The notes beneath the pieces were generated by a model. The model made no database searches, was not told where the DNA came from, and was given only the letters and a program-made list of their open reading frames with translations. The position numbers and the translations under genes are program-made. This document shows, piece after piece, positions 53,223 through 61,206 of a stretch of 64,000 nt of DNA. The stretch is from Tenacibaculum agarivorans (GTDB lineage Bacteria > Bacteroidota > Bacteroidia > Flavobacteriales > Flavobacteriaceae), in contig NZ_MSMP01000002.1 of NCBI RefSeq assembly GCF_001936575.1, positions 228,241 to 292,240 of the forward strand, written 5' to 3'. Within the stretch, counting starts at the first letter, position 1, and each line of letters opens with the position of its first letter.

Positions 53223-53411
53223 ATGTTAATAATCAAGGTTAAGGAGGGTGAAAGTATAGATAGAGCCTTAAAACGTTACAGAAAAAAGTATAAAAACACA
53301 AAACTCTTACAAGAAATTAGAGGAAGGAGAGAGTATACAAAAGAGTCTGTACGTAGAAGAGAAGAAATTAAAAAAGCACAATACAAAGAACAGTTGTTTA
53401 ATGTTGATTAG
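53223..53411 (+). CDS. rpsU: Ribosomal protein bS21, probably a paralogue
   Basis: A 62-residue basic protein with the S21 pattern MLIIKVKEGESIDRALKRYR, then the REYTKESVRRREEIKKAQY helix. S21 sits at the 30S platform near the anti-Shine-Dalgarno end of 16S rRNA. The usual Bacteroidetes rpsU is found near a tyrosine recombinase, hpf and tuf. None is here, and the sequence differs from the common flavobacterial form at many sites, so this looks like a second copy. It is in an operon with the RpoD-like factor (21-base gap). An AAGGAGG string lies at 53241-53247 inside the coding region, unusual in a phylum that rarely uses such sites. Confidence 0.85.
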   Translation: MLIIKVKEGESIDRALKRYRKKYKNTKLLQEIRGRREYTKESVRRREEIKKAQYKEQLFNVD

Positions 53412-53484
53412 TTCTTCACAAGAAAATCATCGTGAATTACATAAATCTTTGGTATTGTTAAATAAATTATAAATAAAATATTTT

Positions 53485-53517
53485 TTGCGTGTTAAAGTTA
53501 ATAAAAATGTATATTTG
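53485..53517 (+). promoter_or_regulatory. Promoter of the cold-shock gene, with long leader
   Basis: TTG (53485-53487) and TATATTTG (53510-53517) match Bacteroidetes -33/-7 boxes with 22 bases between. The predicted start near 53524 gives a leader of about 205 bases before the ATG at 53729. It is AT-rich with several U runs, like the long temperature-responsive leaders of cold-shock genes. The 317-base gap holds no other gene. Confidence 0.65.
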
Positions 53518-53728
53518 CATCGTTCAATTAGAGCATCTATTAATATTAGTATAAAGCAATAAGTTTTTTCGAGTTTACTCTTTCCTTCTTTATTCCACCA
53601 TTACTTTATTTTTTAAGTGTTTTTTAAACAAAATTATGATACCTAATTTTTTTTTAGATATTAAATTTTTAAGCAAATAGATTCCTTTGATTGAATACAA
53701 TAAAAAATAATTTAAAATTTTAGTAAAG

Positions 53729-53920
53729 ATGCAAGAAGGCACAGTTAAGTTTTTTAACACCTCAAAAGGATTTGGATTTATAACATCAGAATCTGGACAA
53801 GATATTTTTGTTCATAACACTGGTTTAGTAGATGATATTAGAGAGGGTGATAAAGTACAATTTGAAACTGAACGAGGAAAAAAAGGTATGAATGCTGTTA
53901 ATGTTGAAGTTATAAGTTAA
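53729..53920 (+). CDS. Cold-shock protein (CspA family)
   Basis: A 63-residue single cold-shock domain that binds single-stranded RNA and DNA. The RNP1 motif is KGFGFIT and RNP2 is DIFVHNT, both intact, in a frame of normal family length (MQEGTVKFFNTSKGFGFI to NVEVIS). It has its own promoter and long leader and is followed by two terminators, so it is a separate unit from the sigma/S21 genes although it lies on the same strand. The likely role is as an RNA chaperone during cold or slow growth. Confidence 0.95.
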   Translation: MQEGTVKFFNTSKGFGFITSESGQDIFVHNTGLVDDIREGDKVQFETERGKKGMNAVNVEVIS

Positions 53921-53943
53921 AAATGTATTATAATATTTAAAAT

Positions 53944-53972
53944 ATCTCCAAAGACGTTTGGAGATTCTTTTT
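53944..53972 (+). terminator. First terminator after the cold-shock gene
   Basis: ATCTCCAAA pairs perfectly with TTTGGAGAT around GACG and is followed by TCTTTTT. Confidence 0.85.
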
Positions 53973-53984
53973 CATAGCAATTTT

Positions 53985-54013
53985 CCCACTCAATCTTTGA
54001 GTGGGTTTTTTTT
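53985..54013 (+). terminator. Second, tandem terminator after the cold-shock gene
   Basis: CCCACTCAA pairs perfectly with TTGAGTGGG around TCT and is followed by eight T. It is an independent strong hairpin 13 bases after the first. The rest of the gap to 54216 shows nothing further. Confidence 0.85.
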
Positions 54014-54216
54014 ATTGGTAAAAATTTAGGGTCCAAAATGGGGATCATAATGGATCATTCTCAATTGTTGTGATTAGGCAAAATGCTTTTTAGATCTTTC
54101 TAAAAACTAAGAATAACTAGAGGTTTTTGGTTAAAGTGTTGTTTTTGAAAAGTGTATAAAGTGGTTTGTATCTGTAACTATCGTCTTAAAACATCTCAAA
54201 TCCTAAGATTTCTAAT

Positions 54217-54897
54217 CTAAGTATTAGTATCTGTTGAAGAATGTCTAATATATTTTTCTATAACAACTGCAGTGATAATCACCATATAAAATTGTCCTAC
54301 GAGTCCTACCAAAATAGCTGCTTTTTGAGCTATAGGAATTGCGGGAACTATTTCTCCATATCCAATGGTAAGTAATGTGATAAATGCGTAATACAATAAG
54401 TTATCAGAACGTAAATTGATATCATTAGAGTTTTCCATTAGAATTCCTTTGAAAGCCTCAATATGTGTAAGTTCAATGCTCATGAACAAGAAAAAAGCCA
54501 AAAACCCTAATGAAATATAACCACTCATTAATCCAATGATTACATTTTTTGTAACTCTCTTAGCCTTCCATACTTGTTTGATAATATTCCAAGTAACAAA
54601 AACATGAAAAATGAAATAAATAGAAAGTCGGATGATCAAATTTTCTGGATTTTGTTTGCGAGCGATCATTTCAAAACCAAAAGCAATTGCGGCCAAAGTA
54701 AATAACCCAATAAAGAACCAAGTCAGTTTTTTGTTTTTAGAAATCATTAAAATACCAGCTCCAATGCTTACTAGATATAAAATTGGGAGTAACTTATATT
54801 CAAAGAAATCAAGAGGAAAGAACAATGAACCAAACAGAATGAATAACTGTGTTGCTAAGAATATCTCAAACCTATTTTTATATAAACTTTTATACAT
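54217..54897 (-). CDS. Potassium-channel-like membrane protein
   Basis: A 226-residue protein with about six membrane helices. The last two frame a pore loop with the filter TIGYGEIVPA (the K+ channel signature T-x-G-Y-G). The first four helices are short and lack the arginine ladder of voltage sensors. No cytoplasmic ligand or RCK domain is present after the last helix (VIITAVVIEKYIRHSS). It should conduct K+ or a related ion in the inner membrane. It stands downstream of mnmE on the same strand with a 78-base gap and is probably its own unit or a distal gene. Confidence 0.85.
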   Translation of the reverse strand: MYKSLYKNRFEIFLATQLFILFGSLFFPLDFFEYKLLPILYLVSIGAGILMISKNKKLTWFFIGLFTLAAIAFGFEMIARKQNPENLIIRLSIYFIFHVFVTWNIIKQVWKAKRVTKNVIIGLMSGYISLGFLAFFLFMSIELTHIEAFKGILMENSNDINLRSDNLLYYAFITLLTIGYGEIVPAIPIAQKAAILVGLVGQFYMVIITAVVIEKYIRHSSTDTNT

Positions 54898-54975
54898 ACA
54901 AGCGAAATTTACAGTAAAAAATGAACTGTACAGAAGTAGAAGACAATCAATTGTAACTATATTGAAGGAATATTA

Positions 54976-56370
54976 CTACTTCCCAATACAAAAATTAGAG
55001 AAAATATGTCCTAAAATATCTTTATCTACATCATATTCACCAGTAATATTTCCTAGATAACGTAAACATTCACGAATATCTATGGCAAATAAATCAGAAG
55101 AAATACCAAGTTCAATTCCATTTTCAACTGACTGTATACTTTCTAAAGCATTGTTTAAAGCCTCAAAATGACGAGAATTCGTAACAATAGTTTCATTATT
55201 ACTCAATGCACCTTTGTTAACTAAAGAAGTTAATTCATTTTTTAAATCATCAACACCAATTTTTTGCTTGGCAGATAATAAAAGAGCTTCAGGGAGTAAA
55301 TAATTTAATTCAGAAGTTTTATCATCAGAAAGATTATCAATTTTATTAGCAATTACTAATACACGTTTTTGAGAAAAACGATCTTTTACTTTAGAAATTT
55401 CAGCTAATAATTTTGAAGATTTAATAATAACTTCTTCGGCATTTATTAAAAAGATTACCAGTTGCGCATTATCTGCTTTTTCATACGCTTTTTGTATACC
55501 AATACTTTCCACAACATCTTCTGTTTCACGAATTCCTGCTGTATCAATAAATCGGAAAGCGACACCATCAATAATCATTTCATCTTCAATAGCATCCCTG
55601 GTAGTTCCAGCAATATCAGAAACAATGGCTTTCTCTTCATTCAATAAAGCATTCAATAACGTAGATTTTCCAACATTCGGTTCTCCTATTATAGCTACAG
55701 GAATTCCGTTTTTCATGGCATTTCCAAAAGCGAAACTATCAATTAAACGCTTTAAAACCGTAGAGATTTTAGTTACCAGTTCACGGAATTTTGTTCGATT
55801 AGCAAACTCCACATCTTCACCAGAAAAATCCAGTTCTAATTCAATCAGAGCAGCAAAATCGAGTAATTGTCCGCGTAATTCTTTTAATTCATTGGTAATA
55901 CCACCACGCATTTGCTGGATAGCCATTTGATGTGAAGCTTCAGAATTAGAAGCAATTACATCAGCTACAGCTTCTGCTTGACTTAAATCCATTTTACCAT
56001 TTAAAAAAGCGCGCATGGTAAATTCGCCATTATCGGCCATTCTACAACCATTTTTCAAAAATAGCTGTATAATTTCTTGCTGAATAAATACCGATCCGTG
56101 ACATGATATTTCCACAACATTTTCACCCGTATAAGAATTTGGATTTTTAAAAACAGATACTAAAACTTCATCAATAATTCGTTCATTATCGACAATATGA
56201 CCTAAATGTACTGTATGCGTTTTTTGCTGAAGTAATGACTTATTTTTACGAATAGACGTAAAAAATTGATCTACAATTTCAATAGCACCTTCTCCAGACA
56301 GTCGAATAACAGCAATAGCTCCAACTCCAGAAGCCGTAGCTAAAGCAACAATAGTATCGTTTTGAATCAT
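54976..56370 (-). CDS. mnmE: tRNA uridine-5-carboxymethylaminomethyl modification GTPase MnmE
   Basis: A 464-residue GTPase which with MnmG modifies the wobble uridine of several tRNAs. The N-terminal folate-binding domain begins MIQNDTIVALATASGVGAIA. The GTPase domain inside the helical region shows the P loop GEPNVGKSTLLNAL, the DTAGIRETED switch, and NKID. The protein ends in the invariant CIGK, whose cysteine is essential in the family. Length and all motifs are normal. Its start is well fixed by the conserved N terminus. The gene is divergent from the large exported protein to the right. Confidence 0.98.
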   Translation of the reverse strand: MIQNDTIVALATASGVGAIAVIRLSGEGAIEIVDQFFTSIRKNKSLLQQKTHTVHLGHIVDNERIIDEVLVSVFKNPNSYTGENVVEISCHGSVFIQQEIIQLFLKNGCRMADNGEFTMRAFLNGKMDLSQAEAVADVIASNSEASHQMAIQQMRGGITNELKELRGQLLDFAALIELELDFSGEDVEFANRTKFRELVTKISTVLKRLIDSFAFGNAMKNGIPVAIIGEPNVGKSTLLNALLNEEKAIVSDIAGTTRDAIEDEMIIDGVAFRFIDTAGIRETEDVVESIGIQKAYEKADNAQLVIFLINAEEVIIKSSKLLAEISKVKDRFSQKRVLVIANKIDNLSDDKTSELNYLLPEALLLSAKQKIGVDDLKNELTSLVNKGALSNNETIVTNSRHFEALNNALESIQSVENGIELGISSDLFAIDIRECLRYLGNITGEYDVDKDILGHIFSNFCIGK

Positions 56371-56518
56371 ACTGCAAATATACAGAGTTATAGCGTGTTT
56401 TTAGATAAAGATTTAAAAGCTTAATTGCTTATTTATTGTAATAATGAATGCTTGTTTTTTTATTGAAAATTATCCGTGTAGAAAAGATTTTTTATACATT
56501 TAAGTAAAATTAACCACA

Positions 56519-59488
56519 ATGAAAACCAAACTATTACTGTTATTGCTCTTTATAGCAGCAAGTATTTCTAATGCACAAAAATCTTCACCAGTAGCGGGGC
56601 ATGCTGCAGAACTTATTGATTTGTTAAAAAAAGATTATACGGCCTTGGATCCTAAGGCTAAAAATGAACAATTAAATATAGATAGAGGAAGAGTTATTGC
56701 AATTTTTAAGACTTATGCTCTAAGTACAATTTCATCAGTAGATGTAAGGGATGAGAAAAAATTAATAGAGCAAGCAGAGGAAATGATAGACTATTATATC
56801 AAAGAAATTAAAAGACTTAATAATCTAGAAGAGGATTATGAAGACGAGGTTAAAGAAAATAATAAAGGAATAGTCAATGAAAGAGGCGAAATAGTAAAAA
56901 AGCAATATGAAATTAATAGTAAAGAACTGACTAAAATAAAAGAACACTTTACAACTAAAAAAAATTCTTATTTGGTCCATATAATTGAATTATTTTCTAC
57001 AAAATATAAAAATATAGAAGAAGATAAAACAGATGGTATGGCTAAAATCAATTATCAGTCAAACGTACAAAAGTCCATATCTTTTCTTAGTGGAGGTGGT
57101 TTTAATATTAATGCTGTTGTAGAGGGATTGGCTGATTTTTTAGCAGATAGAATTAAAGCAGAAATCACCAATTATGCTATGGAGAATATTAAAGAAAAGC
57201 TGAACTCTGATAATTTGAAAGACGAAAGTTTGTTACATGAATTAATGGCTTTATTACCAGAAACAACAAAATATATCAAACAATTTAATGGGGATGAAAT
57301 TTTAAAATTTACAGATAATTTTAGAGCACATATTGCTTTAGATATTAAAAATTTGGTTGATAATATTGGGAATTTAAAAACAACACCACGTTTTATCAAA
57401 CTAATAAATAAGTATCCAGATATTGAATTTGCTTTTGAAGCAGTAACTTTAATTCCGCAATTGGCAAGTGTAGATCATCCTGTAGATTTTTTTGAAAAAT
57501 TAGAAACCAGTAAACTTATTAGAACATGGAGTTTTTCTAAGAATAAGCAAAAGTTTAACATTGCCAATACCATAAAAATGGCCAGCTTACTAACAAATAG
57601 TTTGTTAATTATAAATAGCGATGATTCAAGACGTTTTGCTTCTACACAATTCATGGCAAATTATGCAGCTGAACCTAATTTTTTTATGTTGTTTGTTGGG
57701 TTTTTACATCAACAGAACGTAAAATATTATAACGTAGCATTTGATAAAGGTTATAATTTAAAGTATACATTGAGTTTTGATCAGTTAATGAATAATACCT
57801 TACAACCAAATGATATTAAGCGTACAGAAGAGAATATACAAATTATTACAAGTGCGTTGGTAAACATTACTGATAATGCTGAAAAGCTATATCAAGAGAT
57901 AGAGAAAATTAAAAGATTAAGTAATGATGATGAACAAAAAGTGGATATAGAAACTATTCACGGATTTTTAAACAGTTTTATTGGCTTTTTTGAAGATACA
58001 TTAGATGCTTCACAAACGATATTAGAAACCTCAGAAAAAACAAGATTACTTTACAATACAGATTTAAACGTATCAACAGACATAGGGAATTTTAAGAAAA
58101 ACACAACTCCTTATTTAGCTACGGCAAAATCAGTAAATAATATTGTGTTACAGTTACATAATAAAGAATACGGATTAGCTATTGAAGAAGCGCTTACAAT
58201 TCCTGAAAGATATACAGATCAATTTATTTTTTCAGATGTTGTTTTAAATATTCCGAATCAGTTAAAAGCTACTGAAGTTTTTCATTTATTAAAAGCAACG
58301 ATCAAAGATTCAATTACTGATGACAATGAAATTACAGCCTTGAAAAAAATATATGAGAAAATAATAGAAATTTTAAAAACAGATGATGACTTATCTGACT
58401 TACAAAAAGATATATCAAATTTAATAGAAATTACAGATCTATCTGCATATCAAACTAGTTATTCGAATTTAAAAACACAATTAAATAACGATGAAACAAA
58501 GAAAAAATTAGCAAAAGCATTTTTAAAATTTCAATTAGATAATCTTCAAAATTACATAATTCTTCATTTTTTAAAGAAAGAGGGAAATATTGATGAGGTA
58601 GAAAAAGTATTAGAAAGTATTAAGGGTGAGGAAGCTGACTTTAGTAAGAAATTAGGTAGTTTAGCAGTAAAAATTAAGAAGAATACTATTTTAAAAGAAA
58701 ATGAAAAAAAATATATATCAATTCTAAATTGTTTAGATCTAATTAAAAGCGATATAGAAGACCTACAAAGTAAAATTGAAACTTATAGTACGAAAGCATT
58801 AGAGTTTTATATCTTCAATGAAGATAAGGAGGGATTAGAGACATCAAGAAAAGAACTACTTGTAATATTTGGAAAAAAAATACTTAAGCAGCTAATAACG
58901 AATACAGATATAGAACAAAATAAGGAGGTAACTAATATTATCAACTTTACAAGTAGTATAGCTAAAGCGGAAAATTCAGAAGCTGTTAAGCAAGCGTTAG
59001 AAAGTTATGCATTACCTACAGGTAGTTATAGTGTAAAGAGAAAATCAGCATTTAATGTATCTATAAATTCTTATCCTGGTATTTTGGCGGGCTATGATAT
59101 TAATAATTTAAATGATGGATGGGCGACAGGAATTACCGCCCCAGTAGGTTTATCATTAACTCCTATAATTTTAAAAAATTTATCTCTTTTTATTCCTATT
59201 ATAGATATAGGAGCACCAGTTAGGCTACGTTTGTATGATAGTAATGAAGAAGGGAAAACATTAGAGAAACTACCAGAATTGAGTTTTAAAAATATTTTTA
59301 CACCAGGAGCATATTTAAGTTATGGGTTTGGCGATAGCCCTTTTGCTTTAAATGCAGGAGTACAATATGGACCAGAGTTGGCTTTAGAAGGGGAGAATAT
59401 AACGATTAATGATAAAGCTTCTTGGAGTATTAATGTTGGTTTTGTGGTTGATATTCCTTTGTTTACTATTTATAATAGACCAAGATAA
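56519..59488 (+). CDS. Large exported helical protein with C-terminal barrel-like region
   Basis: A 989-residue exported protein (signal MKTKLLLLLLFIAASISNAQ). Residues about 25-860 are highly charged and mostly helical, with coiled-coil stretches near 85-150 and several segments that resemble one another weakly. The last 130 residues change character to aromatic, alternating strands (GLSLTPIILKNLSLFIPIID, GAYLSYGFGDSPFALNAGVQ, SINVGFVVDIPLFTIYN), suggesting a small membrane-embedded or surface beta domain. I do not recognise a family. The trypsin-like protease gene begins 12 bases after it, so the two are surely co-expressed. The protease may process this protein or be held by it. Confidence 0.7.
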   Translation: MKTKLLLLLLFIAASISNAQKSSPVAGHAAELIDLLKKDYTALDPKAKNEQLNIDRGRVIAIFKTYALSTISSVDVRDEKKLIEQAEEMIDYYIKEIKRLNNLEEDYEDEVKENNKGIVNERGEIVKKQYEINSKELTKIKEHFTTKKNSYLVHIIELFSTKYKNIEEDKTDGMAKINYQSNVQKSISFLSGGGFNINAVVEGLADFLADRIKAEITNYAMENIKEKLNSDNLKDESLLHELMALLPETTKYIKQFNGDEILKFTDNFRAHIALDIKNLVDNIGNLKTTPRFIKLINKYPDIEFAFEAVTLIPQLASVDHPVDFFEKLETSKLIRTWSFSKNKQKFNIANTIKMASLLTNSLLIINSDDSRRFASTQFMANYAAEPNFFMLFVGFLHQQNVKYYNVAFDKGYNLKYTLSFDQLMNNTLQPNDIKRTEENIQIITSALVNITDNAEKLYQEIEKIKRLSNDDEQKVDIETIHGFLNSFIGFFEDTLDASQTILETSEKTRLLYNTDLNVSTDIGNFKKNTTPYLATAKSVNNIVLQLHNKEYGLAIEEALTIPERYTDQFIFSDVVLNIPNQLKATEVFHLLKATIKDSITDDNEITALKKIYEKIIEILKTDDDLSDLQKDISNLIEITDLSAYQTSYSNLKTQLNNDETKKKLAKAFLKFQLDNLQNYIILHFLKKEGNIDEVEKVLESIKGEEADFSKKLGSLAVKIKKNTILKENEKKYISILNCLDLIKSDIEDLQSKIETYSTKALEFYIFNEDKEGLETSRKELLVIFGKKILKQLITNTDIEQNKEVTNIINFTSSIAKAENSEAVKQALESYALPTGSYSVKRKSAFNVSINSYPGILAGYDINNLNDGWATGITAPVGLSLTPIILKNLSLFIPIIDIGAPVRLRLYDSNEEGKTLEKLPELSFKNIFTPGAYLSYGFGDSPFALNAGVQYGPELALEGENITINDKASWSINVGFVVDIPLFTIYNRPR

Positions 59489-59499
59489 TAAGTAAAAAC

Positions 59500-60828
59500 A
59501 TGAAACGGACTATCATATTTGTAATACTATTTGGGTTGAATGCATTAATAATAGCCCAACAAAAAGGAGCAGTTCCTGTTTCAAAGAAGGAAATTAAAAA
59601 GAAGGGTGAATTTATTCCTATTTATGAAAACAGTAAACAGCTTGAAAAAGCGGTGTCAAATGAAGTTTTTGTAAAACAATTACAGGAAAAAGTTAATTAT
59701 GAAACTTCCAAAAAAGTTACACAAGAAGAGTATTACAGAATGGTACAAGAGTTCTTGAAAAAAGAGAAATCAACGAAAAATAAAATAAAGTTTCAATTTT
59801 TTCAAGAAAAAAGAATTCAGGATCAAAAGCAAAAAGAAGTTGAAGAGCAAGAGTCAGGTATCCCTAAAATTATTGTTGATGATGAATATGAATCAGAAGA
59901 TCAAATCGTATATCCTGATGATGTTGAAGAAAGAGTAATAGTTACTGCCTCAATAGTTATAGATTCAATTTTTGAAGATGCTGGCTTTGAAGATACATTA
60001 GAAAGAAATAAATTAAAAAAAATCATAAAAGGTCCCACTCAGTATGATAGTAGAATAGAAATAGAAGATTTAAATCCTGTAGAAGATAAATATGCTAAAA
60101 TGCTTTTTATAAGTGAATCAGTAGCAATAGTTATTGACAAGCGAAAATTAAAAAAAATAGGAAATGATTATTACAAATTAGATGATAGTATAACTTTACA
60201 AGGGAAATATAACCTATGTGATAATGTGCCTTTTGGAAATCAACATACTATTGGTATAGGTACTGCTTTTATTGTTGGAGAAGAAACCATGCTTACGGCA
60301 GCACATGTTTTTCAAGGAAAACTTAAAAATTATGCTATAGTTTTTAATTATAAACTAATTTCAAGCTCTGGTATTGATGAAACCATTATCCATAAAAGCG
60401 ATATCTATTATCCTAAAAAGATTGTGAAAAAATCATATAATTTAGATGTATTGGCTTTTGATGTAGATAGAAGCTTTGCTGAATTACCATTAGCAATAGA
60501 AAACTCAAAAGTTTTAGCAGAAAATCAAGAAGTATATATGATTGGTCATCCTTTGGGGTTACCCAAAAAAGCGGCAATAAATGCAAGGATACTAGATAAT
60601 TCTCCTATGAAATATTTTTACACCAGTTTAGATGCATTTCAAGGAAACTCCGGGTCTCCCGTACTTGATGTAGACACGCATAAAGTAATTGGAGTATTAG
60701 TTTCAGGTGAAAGAGATTATGTTTTTAATGGGAATTGTTATGAAGATAATATTTGTAGAATACCTTATTGTAAGGGAGAAAAAGTAGTCAGAATAGAGGC
60801 ATTCTTTGGGAAACAACAAAGAAAATAG
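59500..60828 (+). CDS. Exported trypsin-like serine protease
   Basis: A 442-residue exported protein (signal MKRTIIFVILFGLNALIIAQ). Residues about 25-200 are charged and helical without a known domain. The chymotrypsin-fold protease covers about 230-430. Catalytic residues are H269 in LTAAHVF, D316 in YNLDVLAFDV and S384 in FQGNSGSPV, all in the expected order, and YMIGHPLGLP is typical of the trypsin_2 group. No PDZ domain is seen, so it is not a DegP-type chaperone. The protease follows the large helical protein by 12 bases. Its N-terminal helical part is a natural place for contact with that partner. The cleavage target is unknown. Confidence 0.87.
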   Translation: MKRTIIFVILFGLNALIIAQQKGAVPVSKKEIKKKGEFIPIYENSKQLEKAVSNEVFVKQLQEKVNYETSKKVTQEEYYRMVQEFLKKEKSTKNKIKFQFFQEKRIQDQKQKEVEEQESGIPKIIVDDEYESEDQIVYPDDVEERVIVTASIVIDSIFEDAGFEDTLERNKLKKIIKGPTQYDSRIEIEDLNPVEDKYAKMLFISESVAIVIDKRKLKKIGNDYYKLDDSITLQGKYNLCDNVPFGNQHTIGIGTAFIVGEETMLTAAHVFQGKLKNYAIVFNYKLISSSGIDETIIHKSDIYYPKKIVKKSYNLDVLAFDVDRSFAELPLAIENSKVLAENQEVYMIGHPLGLPKKAAINARILDNSPMKYFYTSLDAFQGNSGSPVLDVDTHKVIGVLVSGERDYVFNGNCYEDNICRIPYCKGEKVVRIEAFFGKQQRK

Positions 60829-61206
60829 ATCTTAGTAATTGTAATAGACTATGCGTTAAAAAAATAAAAATACAACAAATAATCTTTTAGTTTATTGAGT
60901 AATTTTTTAGATGTTAAAATCTTACGACATACATTAATAATACCTTTTTATATACCTTTTTCAGTCAATACAATACGAATCATATAGAATGATACTTGAG
61001 TATAATTTTCTTAATTTCAATGAATTAATATTTGAGTGTTGAGTTTAATACACTAATGATTTGATTCTTTACGCTTAAGGAATATTTCGAATAAAAAGGA
61101 AGGTGTGTTTCTACTTTTGGATCCATAATCGATGATCCCATATAATATTACTATTTAGTATGTAAAGCATATTAAAATACTAAACAATATTATATAAACA
61201 GGGGAG
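60829..61206 (+). other. Intergenic region before the last surface protein
   Basis: A 378-base AT-rich space with no gene. TACTTTTG at 61112-61119 fits a -7 box and lies 88 bases before the next ATG, without a clear -33 box. GGGGAG directly precedes the ATG, an uncommon purine-rich site for this phylum. No hairpin terminator is clear after the protease gene. Confidence 0.4.

Noticed and set aside
54632..55060. Plus-strand 142-codon frame across the channel and mnmE
   Set aside because: Antisense to two confident genes and spanning their gap, with no protein-like pattern.
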